Program-made: the position numbers and the translations under genes
Shown: piece after piece, positions 1 to 10,819 of the stretch
Layout: each line of letters starts with the position of its first letter
How positions within the stretch are numbered: position 1 is the first letter of the stretch
DNA from: Heliocybe sulcata
Lineage: Eukaryota > Basidiomycota > Agaricomycetes > Gloeophyllales > Gloeophyllaceae
DNA length: 64,000 nucleotides
Assembly: GCA_004369045.1 (NCBI GenBank)
Contig: ML213507.1
Coordinates: 1,380,493 to 1,444,492 of the forward strand
Direction: 5' to 3'
Notes under the pieces: generated by a model
Told to the model about the DNA's origin: nothing
The model's database searches: none
The model's input: only the letters and a program-made list of their open reading frames with translations

Positions 1-2459
1 TTCCTTACATCGACGACGTTCCTGTCAAAGGCCCAGCGACTCGCTACGAGCAACCAGACGGGTCGTACGAAACCATGGCAGAGAACCCTGGCATCCGTCG
101 CTTCGTATGGGAGCACTTTCAGACTCTCAACCGAATCGTGCAGCGAATGCGTTACTGCGGCGGTACGTTCTCCGGTTTGAAACTGACGGTTTGCGGCCCA
201 GAAATTGTCGTCCTCGGCCATCGCTGCACCTATGAAGGGCGAGTAGCAGACGAGTCCCGGGTAGCGGTCATACGCAACTGGGGGCCTTGCAAGATGCTCT
301 CAGACGTACGCGCTTTCCTGGGCACCGCTGGCGTCCTTAGGATCTTCATCAAGAACTTCGCTCACCATGCGGACGCTCTTACCAAGCTTACGAAGAAGGA
401 CGTGCCGTTCGAATGGGGACCAGAACAAGAACTGGCCCAGGCCGACATCAAGCAGGTGCTTCTCAAGTCACCCGCGCTCCGCGCTATCGATTACACCTCA
501 CCGCTACCGGTCATATTAGCGGTGGATACGTCTTATATTGCAGTGGGGTACTACTTATGTCAACAGGCATCGGAAGCGAGCAAGCTACGGCACTACAACC
601 GCTTCGGTTCCATCATGCTCAACGACCGAGAGCGCCACTTCTCCCAGCCCAAACTGGAGATCTATGGCCTGTTCCGTAGTCTTAGAGCGCTTCACCTCTA
701 CCTTCTGGGTGTTCGTAACCTGGAAGTGGAAGTCGACGCTCGCTACATCAAAGGTATGCTCCAGAACCCCGACATCGCACCCTCAGCAAGCATCAACCGC
801 TGGATCGTCTCCATCCTTATGTTTCACTTCACGCTCGTCCACGTTCCTGGCAACAAGCACAGCCCAGACGGCCTGTCGCGTCGCCCTCAGCAACCGGACG
901 ACCCGCCTCAGGACGACGATCCCGAGTTCGATGACTGGATCGACTGACTTCATGGCTTCCTACATTTCATCAACCCAATCACTTACCTCGAGTCGCCGAC
1001 CAACCTAGCAGTCTTCGCTCAAGACCTCGTCATCAACAGCGACACTGAAGCGACCGGCAATGAAGCGCTCACCTACGCCGACTTTCCAAGGACGCCACGT
1101 TCACAGCGCATGGACGAGCGACTACGCCTTTTACCAGCATGGTTCGACTCGCTCACCAAGCCCGACGACGTCCCACAGGAGGAATACCACGGTTTCACGA
1201 AGTACGCCACGCAATTCTTCACTAGCGGCGGCAAGCTTTGGCGAAAGAACCCTCAAGGAGCGCATCAGTTGGTATTATGGGTGGATGATCGCGTCGCAGC
1301 GCTTCAGGCCTGCCATGATCAAGTAGGTCATCGAGGAATCTTTGCGACAAGGTCACTTCTTCTAGAGCGATTCTGGTGGCTGTTCTGCGTGCAAGATGCA
1401 GCGTGGTACGTCAAAAGCTGCCACCTCTGTCAAACACGCCAGAACAGACTCGTCCTCATTCCACCCACCGTTGCTACACCCGCGCCACTCTTCTCCAAGG
1501 TCCACATCGACACCATGCACCTCCCCGTCTCCGGTGGCTACCACTATATTGTGCAGGCGCGTTGTGTGTTGACCTTTTATCCAGAAGTGAAGAAGCTACG
1601 GTCCGAGAACGCCCAGATGCTCGGCGACTGGCTCTACGAAGATATACTCTGTCGCTGGGGCGGCCTCGCAGAGATCGTCACCGACAACGGCACCCCATTC
1701 ATAGCAGCAGTCGACCATCTCGCGAAGAAGTACGGCCTGCGTCACATTCGAATTAGCGGCTACAACTCTCGCGCTAACGGCGTCGTCGAGCGCCCTCACT
1801 TCGACGTCCGACAGGCGCTCTTCAAAGCGGCCGGCGGCGACGCCAAGCACTGGTCCCAGGTATTCCACTCAGTTCTGTGGTCCGAGTGTATCACCATTCG
1901 CAGACGCTTGGGCTGCTCACCCTATTTCGCCGTCACCGGAGCGCATCCACTAATTCCGCTAGATATCATCGAAGCGACCTACCTCCAACCCCCTCCCGAC
2001 TCCCTTCTATCCACGACTGACCTCATCGCTCGACGTGCCGTAGCGCTGCAGAAGCAAGACGAACAGGTAGAGCATCTGCATTCCCGTGTACTCAAACATC
2101 GTGTCGAAGCAGCGCAGCGCTTCGAGCGCGAACACGCCAACACGATACACGACTTCAACTTCAAACGCGGTGACCTCGTACTCATGCGCAATACCGCTAT
2201 CGAGAAGTCGCTCAATCGCAAGATGCGTCCCCGCTACCTTGGGCCGCTCATCGTCATCACTCGCAATCGCGGCGGCACCTACATCCTCTCCGAACTAGAC
2301 GGCACCGTCTTCGACCGCCCTATCGCTGCCTTCCGTGTCATCCCCTACCTCGCCCACAAACGTATCCCACTCCCAGACGACTTCACGGACGTCGGCAATG
2401 ACCAAGTACAGCGCATGGCCGCTCAAGACGACCCCGATACCCTCTCCGATCTCGAATGA
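1..2459 (+). mobile_element. pol region: RT end, RNase H, integrase
   Basis: Pol remnant of the LTR element. The first third resembles the RT thumb/connection and RNase H of Ty3 elements, with a LGVRNLEVEVDARYIKGM-like segment and a VPGNKHSPDGLSR-like RNase H end. The second part has an H-H-C-C integrase zinc finger (HDQVGHRG followed by CHLCQTRQ), a DDE core with HIDTMHLP and TDNGTPF, and a C-terminal KRGDLVLMRN...GPLIV module of the GPY/F type. Together these copy element RNA into DNA and integrate it. The region is not one uninterrupted frame, with about one break visible, so it reads as an inactive or decaying copy. Confidence 0.88.
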
Positions 2460-2942
2460 TTTCCACGTCTCCCGCTACGTTTCCTTTCTCTCTCTCTCTC
2501 TTTCCTCAACTAGAAGCCTCATATTCATTCGTCTCAGTTTCTTTGTTTTTGTTTTATATCATCTTAGATGCCGGACGCAACTCCGGCATACATCGTTCGT
2601 ATGTGCAGACCCTCTCGCCGCTCAAGGAACTGAGGACAGTTCACATTTGAGTCCGGGGGAGGGACCACCGTCCAACCTGTGCGCACTCACATTTTTTCAT
2701 TTTTTCTCTCTATTTCGCATTCAAAACATCGATGACGCTTTCGTTTTTCTTTCAATTCTATCTCATTTTTTGTTGCGCTCCACCAAATACACGCCACTGG
2801 TCGAGGACAAAACGTCAAGACATGCACGCAAGATCGAGCCGCACGCAAGAACGAGCGATTTTACTATTTCAAGATACGTTTTTTGTGCTGAGTACAGGCT
2901 TTTCTATTCTACAGACGACTACGCTCTACCGCTACCAACGCT
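2460..2942. other. pol 3' untranslated / intergenic segment of the element
   Basis: Pyrimidine-rich stretch (CTCTCTCTCT near 2490) after the integrase stop. It contains the first hairpin and purine-tract box at 2627-2664. No coding region is supported here. It is the 3' end-to-3' end junction between the plus-strand pol and the minus-strand gene, so both transcripts probably terminate in or across it. Confidence 0.5.
2627..2664 (+). repeat. Hairpin plus polypurine box, copy 1
   Basis: GAACTG-AGGA-CAGTTC forms a perfect 6-bp stem with a 4-nt loop (2627-2642). A spacer follows, then the purine run GGGGGAGGGA (2655-2664). The same stem, loop and purine layout recurs at 4986-5025, where it directly precedes the LTR. 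A polypurine tract primes plus-strand DNA synthesis in LTR elements. This internal copy lies about 2.4 kb from the LTR, so it is either a central tract or a relic of an older element end. Confidence 0.7.
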
Positions 2943-4940
2943 CTAGGCGCGCTGCCATACGCGGGCCTTCCCCTTTCCTTTCGCCTTCCGCCGCTCCGCC
3001 GCTCGCCGCTCTTCCCCGCGTCGCTCCTCTGCCTCCCGCTCTGCAGCGACTCGCTTCTCCTCTTCGCGTTGCTCCGCCTCTCGTCGCCGCATCGCTTGCA
3101 GAGCTGACTCCTTTCCCTTCACCCTCACCAACCCAGCGCCCTCCGCATCCGCCCCACTCTCATCTCCCGACGCGCTCGCAGAACTAGACGCCTCGCTGCT
3201 GGAGGACTTTGCTTCAGAATCAACCAAATCCACCTTCTTGGTTGCCGCCGCATCATCCACGTCGCTCTCCGCGTCAGAGTCAGACTCTGGCAGGAAGAGC
3301 GGGTCCGCACCCTTAGCACCGACGTTCGGCACTACCAGAGCGCTCGAGGGTTCCCCAGCGTCGTCCGGCTTGCCGAGAGCAGCGTCGACTCGCTCGCGGA
3401 AGGCCACGAACTCCTGGTGGTACCTCTCGACTACTGAGCGATCTATCAGGAGCGTCAGCAGCGATTTACAAAAGCAGGGCAAATTGGACGACGTACCTTG
3501 TTCGGCGGTGCGAGCGCCAGCCTCCCTGGTCTGACGCAGCTCCTCGCGCAGCGAGTCATTCGTCTGCTGGAGCCCGTCGACCCTCTCCTTCATCTCCGTC
3601 AGCAACGTCGCGAACTGTTGAATCCACGCGTGGTGGACGTTGAAGTAGTATTCGAGCGTCCCTAGCCGCTCTTCGTCGCGACCCAGGCGCTCCACCACCG
3701 CGGCAGGGAGAGGGTCGATGGGAGTCACTGGAGTTGCCGGAATGGGGCTGATAAGGCCCACCACTCTCGACGCATCCAGCAGGTTGAAGACTCGGCTACC
3801 CACTAGAGGGTGCGCTGGCGCTACCAGGCCGTCAGCGCTCCGAGACAGCAGGGAGAGACGAAACAGAACTTACGCGGCAGCTCGAGATGAGGCATCTTTG
3901 GCGTGGGAGCGTCTCCAGGCTCCGGCGCTGCACGTTTACCAGTCGATTTCTTGGTAGGGTCGGCACTCTTGTCCGTATGATGCAACGACGCCAGACTCGT
4001 AGGCGGCAGCGCTGGCGATGGGTCGCTCGGGTTGTGCGAGGGTGTGTCGGGCAGCATCTGCAGACGGCGAGCATCCGCAGCGGCCTTGGCAGCGTCCCGC
4101 TCACTGGCCTCTTTCGTCCTCGTCGAACGACGCGGCTGCTTGGCACAAGGAGTAGTAGCTGGGGCTGTACGTTGGTGAGCAATGGCGCTGAAAGAAGGAT
4201 GGGCGACTTACACGTGGGAGCGGCGACCTGACAACGACGAGGGGCCGGCCTACTAGCTCCCGTAGAGAGCGAGCACTTCTTCCGCAGGCACCAGCACTCG
4301 TAGCATGCGGTGCCCGATGGATATCCGTTCCTGGAGCAACACAACATGCTCTTGCGCTCGCAAGCATCGCACTATCTGTCGTCAGCAAGAACGAAACGTC
4401 TGGCAATAAACAATACGTACCGGCGCATCGTTCGTGGGGCCCGCTTTTTCCATCAGTCGCCTCGATGAGGCAGAACCGCCGCCAGCGACTGGCTGCTCAC
4501 GGGCCGCCTCAGCGTCAGCGACTTCCATCTCCGCCTTGGTGGCGTCTTCCTCCTCCTCCTCCTCCTCATCTCTCTCCACCTCCTGCTCCTCCTCCTCGGC
4601 GTCCTGGATGGGCTTGGTCTTGCGAATCCGAGGTTCTGCGACACGCGCCCAAGGAAGGTCCGGCAATGCCTCGCGCATTGCCAACACCAACTCATCGGCA
4701 GCGACAGCCAACATTGGTCGGCGAAGTCGTAGCGCAATGCGGAGCGCAGGACGACGTCCTCAGCTGTCGGCTAGGAATCTATTAGTAACGGCCAAACTCA
4801 GCAACGCACGAACTTACCAAGAGCTCGAGAAGGACATGCTGGGCGGCAGACTCGCTAAACTTGCCATTCAGGACGTCCAGCGCGACGCGCTCGATGGTGG
4901 CCCGGATGGACGCGGTGGTCGGTGCTGCAGAGGCGGACAT
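2943..4940 (-). CDS. Antisense spliced zinc-cluster protein gene carried by the LTR element
   Basis: Minus-strand gene of about six exons. It starts at ATG 4940-4938 (MSASAAPTTAS...), with the first donor GTAAGT near 4819, and ends at the stop at 2943. The exon at 4371-4212 begins with CDAC and carries six cysteines spaced C-X2-C-X6-C-X11-C-X2-C-X6-C. This matches fungal GAL4-type binuclear zinc clusters. Upstream lies a long Glu/Asp-rich block (4540-4600). Downstream are a Lys/Pro-rich segment, a heptad-like coiled-coil stretch (around 3520-3620) and a very basic Glu/Arg/Lys tail (2943-3120). A nuclear DNA- or chromatin-binding role is inferred from composition and zinc spacing. The gene lies wholly between the two hairpin/polypurine boxes and runs opposite to pol. 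Function unknown. Confidence 0.6.
4212..4371 (-). other. Zn2Cys6-spaced exon of the antisense gene
   Basis: Single exon bounded by a TAG acceptor before 4371 and a GTAAGT donor after 4212. The cysteine spacing C-X2-C-X6-C-X11-C-X2-C-X6-C is visible in its first 34 codons, with an extra cysteine next to the third and another between the fifth and sixth. Lys/Arg residues follow the second and fifth cysteines, as in zinc-cluster DNA-binding domains. Metal binding is inferred from spacing only. Confidence 0.6.
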
Positions 4941-4985
4941 GGTGGTGGTCGACGGTCGAAGGCAAGGAAGGGACTTAGCGACGAG

Positions 4986-5025
4986 TCGAACTGAGGACAG
5001 TTCGATTTTAAAGTCCAGGGGAGGG
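4986..5025 (+). repeat. Hairpin plus polypurine tract at LTR border, copy 2
   Basis: TCGAACTG-AGGA-CAGTTCGA is a perfect 8-bp stem with the same AGGA loop as copy 1 (4986-5005). The purine run AGGGGAGGG (5017-5025) abuts TGATAG, the start of the LTR. This is the expected plus-strand primer site. The hairpin is shared with copy 1, including the loop, so the two boxes are related by duplication. Confidence 0.75.
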
Positions 5026-6022
5026 TGATAGCCCCCAATCTGTTCTGGCCCCAGAAAACGTGTTTCGCGACGCTTCTGTGTCTTGCATGGGAACTTGGTG
5101 CTATTCTCGGCGACGGAGAACTCTGGACTCTATACGCCAACTGGGCTATTCTTGGGCGACAATGCTTCCAGTCGACGTCAGCGAGGCCGCGTCAGCGTCG
5201 GCAACCGCCGCCTATTCAGCGCCGTCACCAGCGACTCGGCCGTTGTTGTCATCACGGCTGACCCACATTCAGTCGGAACGACGGCCCGCTCCTAGGCTTC
5301 GCCGCGCCGCTCTCGACTCTGGTCTAGGTGTCGGCACGTCGCTCTCGAACGCCACGTCCCTCACTGAAGCTCCGGCCATGGTCCCACATGCTATCGTCCC
5401 TGTTATCTGATCCTATCAACTCACATCTGCTTACGCCGAGCCGGCCGGGCTCGTCAAACAATAGACGCTCGGTGCACGCTAGCAACATCTCGGATGTGGC
5501 CGACATTGCCGATGTGCCGGAGCCGCTTGCCAAGACCCGGGTTTCGGACCGGAGCCGCTCGAGAGCGTTCACTCACAATTAGACAGCTTATCGATCTGAC
5601 TCGACAACGGGCTATCGAAATCTACTATTGTCTCGTTCAGCGGGCTAGCGGCAGCGCTCGTATGGCTCGTCAAGATAGCATGTGCAGCGTCGCTGCGCTT
5701 TGGTGGCAGGAGCGGTGTAGCGGGTTGGGATTGGACGATGGGCTTGATAGAGGGTGAGCGACGGCCGGACGCAGCGTATGGTTTGGCAATTGGTGAAGTG
5801 ACTCAGACAGACGACAAGACAATAGGGCAACGCAGTAGTAGTCTGTAGCGTACTTGTATTTAAGGACGATTTTCTGTTTGTACAATCCAAGTTACATTCT
5901 CCCATTCACATCTCAGCTTAGCGTCAGAGTCTTCAGCGACTAAGGCGCTCATCGCGTCTTCCGACTTCGTCAAGAGTTTCCATCAACCTCCTTCTAAAAA
6001 CAGTCAACAACTGCTAGTGTCA
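5026..6022 (+). repeat. 3' LTR (right end approximate)
   Basis: Begins with TGATAG immediately after the polypurine tract. The TTGTATTTAAGG...TGTTTGTACAATCC segment near 5855-5890 resembles a transcription end/R-U5 region of basidiomycete gypsy LTRs. The right edge was placed at a TG...CA-compatible CTAGTGTCA near 6022. It could lie anywhere from about 5.9 to 6.2 kb, because no second LTR is in the window. Confidence 0.55.
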
Positions 6023-7845
6023 TATGCTCCAATTCCACTATCCTCTCCGAAGCAACCCCGTGTGTCGTAAAAACCGTTCACCATCGTCGTCCTCGAGTTT
6101 AGTCGCTGTCACTAGCGCTGTCGGCACCGCCGTCGCTGTCACTGTCGCTGCCGCTTCACCGCTTTAGCGACGCTAGTTCATTAGCGCCGGCCATACAAAC
6201 GCTGCGTGCTACAATTCTCGTATCAAAGGCCCCTCCCCACAGCACATCTTACATCCCCTTGTTCCCCTCGAACTAACCAATACCCTTCGATTCCACAGAC
6301 CTCGCAGCCGCGTACCACCAAGGGTTTGGTGGTATTGTGTGGTTGTTTGTTCTTTCTAGGTCTTCGTTTCGGGTTTCGTCGAGTGTCAGTGTCTCATCAA
6401 CGGCAGAAGTGGGAGCATCAGGACCGATGACTTGAAGCCTCCAGGTGAGAATTTCGGAGTCATATCATGTCCTGATGGCCTATGGCTGCAGAGCTAGAAA
6501 TCATGTGAACGCGAAGCGGAGAGAAGTACCACAAGTATCAGTGATCCAAGTCCTCGAGATAGCAAGAGTGTCGCGGCCAAAGAGTAAGATGACCTCATCC
6601 ACAGGCCTAGGTATTGACAAACAGTAGCTGAGGAGATGTCGACTGGAGAGCCTTCTATCGGTACACAACACCAGAGTACTCGAAGTATACCGGGCTGCAA
6701 TAGCTCGGGAAAACAGCTGTCACATTATGGCATTAAGTGTCCTGCAGGAAGGGGACCGACGTGAGGTCGAGCTCGACCTCAAGCTCAAGGGTCGAACATT
6801 GTGGCGTAAGTGTGGAATTATTTGGCTTTATTAGCTGTGGCTCGTCACAAGCCCAACATTAATACTTTCAATCTTTCGAGAGCCACCTCTGTGCCGCCCA
6901 TAAATTTATACAATATTCGGGTTTCCGCTTTTATGGAACTACTTGGGCTGTCGGTGCTTTATCGAGTCTGCAATGCACATCCTGATTCATCATAATCCTC
7001 TCAGCGGGACCATCTTCTCCATCTCACCATCTGGCCGTCGTAGTCAGCGTACTTGAAGCTTGACCTGACACTGATTTACTTGCACCGGATGGTCGGGATG
7101 ATACTTGTGATCTGTCTCAACTGTCATAATGCTGATAGGAATGCTGTATTCTTACTGAGCTGGCGGAACTTCTTGTTTGGTGTCGGTCTTCCACGTTTAA
7201 TGCAAACTACGCCCTCTCGTTACTCGCATGGCTGGCCACCTTTTGCTTCTCAGAGTGGAATGTCTCGAAACAGCATCTGCACTGGGTTGCTTCAACAATC
7301 ATTGCTGGTGATTCACAGAGCGCGCAGAGTGACACTGGTCTATTTTCAGTCCCATGGATCTTCTCCTTGTACGCGATCAACTTTCGAACTTGGATCATGT
7401 CTATCATTTTCTGATTGCATCAGCCATGGGCGCCCGAGCTGACACCGTGACAGCTACGCCCACCACGATCAGTATCCCACAAGGCCCTTTGCAGTGGAAC
7501 ACAGTCTCCTGTACGCAATTGGATGCGGAGGCAGCGGCTTCTGCAGGAGAATCGACGTACCCATCTCCAGGTGAAGCTGTCATACGTCTCTTGGAAGCTT
7601 CCTATGCCCTCGACTGCTTCCTTCGTTAAGACGCCTCCTCATCTTTTGAGGAGAACCGCTGAATCAGATCCTTGTGATAGTTCCTTGTCAGACCTGGATG
7701 AATCTCCTCACGATGTCAGGAGTTGACTGCTCAGATCGTGTTCATGCCGGTAAGTAACACCTATTGGACAAGGCAGGTGTATTGTCTCGAAGCACTGCGT
7801 TATGGAAAGATCATCTCAGCAGGCTGTGCATGGCACACAAAATTG
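6023..7845. other. No gene supported
   Basis: About 1.8 kb between the LTR element and the secreted-protein gene. Open frames are short, and none shows family motifs or consistent splice signals. A frame around 7354-7629 has a faintly protein-like composition but no recognisable domain. Nothing else was seen. Confidence 0.5.
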
Positions 7846-7852
7846 TATAAAA
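7846..7852 (+). promoter_or_regulatory. TATA box of the secreted-protein gene
   Basis: TATAAAA followed by GGGG, lying about 105 nt upstream of the ATG at 7955. A C/T-rich stretch follows between 7870 and 7935, typical of fungal core promoters and transcription starts. The canonical box suggests a strongly regulated or highly expressed gene. Confidence 0.65.
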
Positions 7853-7954
7853 GGGGACCGTTCAGTCACTTTCTCCCCAGGTCTGCGACCCATCTGTCCT
7901 CGTTCATTTATTACATCTCTTTCTCCCCCTTCCATACTTGAAAACATCTTGAAG

Positions 7955-8819
7955 ATGCTCTCCGTCTCCACATTCACCACCCTTGCTCTTTTGCCGTTTG
8001 TCTTCGCTGCGCCCACCATGAAGCGTGCCGAAGTCTGCGACATCTCTTGTGAGTGGCAGGATGCCCAGTGACCAAGCGCGACCACGAAACTGACATCTTC
8101 CCAGCTCTTCAGGCCGTTTCCATCGTCACATCTGGTGACAACTCTGGTAAGAACGCCGCAGCATTCTTTGGCTCGCATTGCGACGAACATCTATTTCATA
8201 GGCCAAGTACGATGGGACTTATTCCAAGACTCCGGCTACGGTATTCAAGCCGGCGAACTGGCCTGGGTACGGCATTCTGAACACTCATATCTCCCATGCC
8301 CATTCTAACATGCCTTTAGTTCAAGGAGAGCAACCCCGACGAGCCCGCAACCTTCTCTGCCGTACCTTCCAGTAATGGCCAGGGCATATTCTCTTTCCAG
8401 CGCCAGACCGACTTCCAGCAAGTGGTGCAGAGCGGCAACGGGTTCTCTGCCGCAGGTAGCGGAGGCACAGAGGTCCGTTAACTACAGACCCACTCGGGAA
8501 ACATGCCGGCCCGCGCTGACCTACTGGGTTCTTAGTTCATCGTCTCATGCAATGCCGAGTGTAATACGGGCGCTGCCAGCACGCAGCTCGCTGCGGGCGG
8601 GTGCACTATGGAGATTGCGGATGGTACTGGTAAAGGTACCGGAAACTGCATCACGTATGGTGGGGGCGATCAGACTCCCGTAACTATTTCGCAGTGCAAC
8701 GGGAGTGCATCTCAGGTGAGACCTCATGCTTCATCAAAGTGGTACGATTCACTGACAGCGTGCGATAGAGTATTACGTTCTATGCTGCTGGATCGAGCTT
8801 TGACGAGGATGATGCTTAA
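7955..8819 (+). CDS. Small secreted protein, six exons
   Basis: Exons 7955-8048, 8105-8146, 8202-8266, 8320-8472, 8536-8715 and 8769-8819 join in consistent phase to give 194 residues. All five introns are GT-AG and 53-63 nt long. The N terminus MLSVSTFTTLALLPFVFAAP is a clear signal peptide, probably cut after the Ala residues near position 18. The mature part is Gly/Ser/Gln rich, with five cysteines in the second half (SCNAEC, GGC, GNC, QC) plus one early on, so disulfides are likely. The C terminus is acidic (SSFDEDDA). I recognise no named domain; it looks like a fungal small secreted protein of unknown role, perhaps cell-wall or host/substrate related. The first acceptor was chosen because the alternative 8 nt downstream opens onto a stop. 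Confidence 0.8.
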
Positions 8820-9069
8820 ACTGAGTGATCATAATCGGCAAGGGTGGGAGATGTATATGCCCAGCTTTGTCAGAACCATTAGTTTACGCATCCTGTAACT
8901 AGAGGACTGACAAAGGCGCACGCTCCAAGATGTCCGCCTGTCTACTTAGACATCTTCACCCCCAGGATTCGCTACCTAAGAATGACGCTGCTCATGCAAG
9001 CGTCGTGTCTGCTCGCAGTCTCAACGCAGACGTCTACGTTACGACTCGCATGCGCAAGCTTCGGGAGAC
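8820..9069. other. Spacer before inverted-duplication arm
   Basis: 3' flank of the secreted-protein gene, with no gene seen. Similarity to the flank of the opposite arm begins near 9070 and is not visible to the left. Confidence 0.5.
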
Positions 9070-9186
9070 ATTTTGAGATGTTGTACCAATCTCGAAAGAA
9101 AATCATACATAAGTAGAAGGGAATAGGTGCGGTCTACGGAGGTATAATAATTATACAATGGACATTAACTGGCCGGCAGATACACG

Positions 9187-10819
9187 TCACTCCTTCGTGT
9201 TAACCTTGGCCTCTTCGCTGGAATACGCGTTCGCCACTGACACAGATATTCGTCCTTCATGGAAGTCTTCCGACTCTGTCGTCTGTGACTCGAGGTCTCC
9301 TGGTCGCCCTCCTGGCTGCACAAAAGATATGCGGCCCAATGATGGCATGTGTACACCTCCAGGTGTCACCGTCCTCTCAGCCGTAGCACCCAAACCAACC
9401 AGCACTGTGATAGCTGTAGGGAAGATGCCCTATCTAGTATTCAGCAAGAGAGGACACTTTTGGAGGATAACGGCACATACAACGATCTGACTCATGATAG
9501 CCGCCAAAAGGTTTTGCTGGTGATAAGACGTGAGTAAGTACTTAGACACACGGAGATAAATGAAGGTTGAGCATTACAGGTAAGGCCGTATCCAATGTGA
9601 TAGTATTGAAAATGACGGATAGAAGCAGGCCCAATGAATAAACGGAGCCGGACTCAATACTGGAGAACAATCATGATTAGCGGGTAACCAGTACTTCTTA
9701 GGAATGCACGGACATGATCAGCATTGCTCTTCGCAATCCGCGCCCATGGTCTTCCCCTAGTAAGCGGCGAGAATCTCGAGTGTCCCACCATATTTTCATG
9801 CCTATGATGCCCTCCTTTGAGCGCACTATCAGAGATACGCGCCCGATAGACTTACTGATCAGTGAAGTAATCACGATGTTCGTCGCCAAAGACATTGAAA
9901 AGAAGATAACGTTGATGTCGGTAGTGAAGACGGCCAGAAACGGTATCTCTGAAATGTGCGTTCGCGTCATGACGACATATATTGATCGTCCCCAGACGCA
10001 GCAGTCAATCACACCGGCCACTGTGTTGTGCGAAACAGGTAAGCTCAACATTCAAACTGGACCTCATAGACCGACGTACATGTTCCACATACAAGGAGGA
10101 AAACAGGTATCGCAATGACACGCCGTCGACGGCCCCAAATAATGTAGCATCGCCAGATCTACGTGAACGTCTTTAGTAATTAGTACGTGAAGCTGGTCCT
10201 AAACTTACCAGGAGCGAGTCTGCTATGAAGCTAGCTGACTATTAATATGCTTTTGTCGGTGCAGTGTGGGAAAGAGTACTTACGATGCGGATGTCATGAA
10301 TACAGTGTTCATCATGAAGAGGATATTCTCAATATTCGCCTCTCGTGCCGTCATTCCTGAAACTGATGGCACAGTGACAAGGATGGGAAACAGCCAAAAT
10401 GTGATCGCCTGAGCTGTTCCCAAAACAAATAGAGATGTATTCGCCATCACCAGTCTCTTGTTCCGGAGGGATGTCGTGCGGTTGCGGAACCCTAGGATGT
10501 AGAGACTGGCAAAGTACAGCATGAGGTACACCCCTGACATCTTCATCAATAAACGAAGTTGACTCCTCAGCAGTAGATTATGACCATAGAACAGCAGCGC
10601 GGCCTATCAGCATGTGGCGCGCTCAGTAAACGCTCGATATTTGCAAGAGTCTGGAGGGCACTTACCCCGCCATAGATCGCCCGATCCTATCCGATATGCA
10701 GTCAGCAAAGTGAGCGTATCGGATACTGCCGTTTGATTCACCTGAATATGATTCAACGCCATCCCAGTAATCCAAGCGGTGGACGGAAGACGACAACGCA
10801 CGACGCAGCTACCATCTGT
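9187..10819 (-). CDS. Multipass integral membrane protein, copy A
   Basis: Minus-strand gene running from an exon at 10819-10742 through a 21-nt exon (10686-10666), 10603-10284, a 22-nt exon (10230-10209) and five or more further exons to TGA at 9189-9187. The translated segments hold about seven hydrophobic stretches. Recognisable pieces are GVYLMLYFASLYILGFRNR, WLFPILVTVPSV, KIWWDTRDSRRLL, a IIIESGSVYSLGLLL helix and QIVGIFPTAITVLVGLGA. The last two motif types are typical of an uncharacterised Agaricomycete seven-helix family. The tail is soluble and Ser/Glu rich. The start is unresolved: the exon at 10819 begins after an acceptor, so a short 5' exon must lie upstream. The best in-frame Met visible is at 10762. 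Function unknown; a receptor-like role is only a guess from topology. Paralogue of the gene at 26188-27814. Confidence 0.72.

Larger units (their letters stand above)
1..6022 (+). mobile_element. Ty3/gypsy LTR retrotransposon, 3' part
   Basis: This is the 3' portion of a Ty3/gypsy (Metaviridae-type) element; the 5' LTR, gag and most of pol lie before the window. Parts in order: end of pol (reverse transcriptase connection, RNase H, integrase), a hairpin/polypurine box, a spliced gene on the opposite strand, a second hairpin/polypurine box, and the 3' LTR. The RNase H-before-integrase order identifies Ty3/gypsy rather than Ty1/copia. The polypurine tract followed directly by TGATAG fixes the start of the LTR. 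The right end is uncertain, because the 5' LTR is not available for comparison. The visible pol is not fully open and shows at least one break. Treated as a fossil; age cannot be estimated without the second LTR. Confidence 0.9.

Noticed and set aside
9714-10118. Plus-strand 134-codon frame conserved with a minus-strand frame in arm B
   Set aside because: It is the mirror of membrane-gene exons. The opposite strand shows splice-consistent exons, helices and family motifs, and conservation is explained by the duplication.
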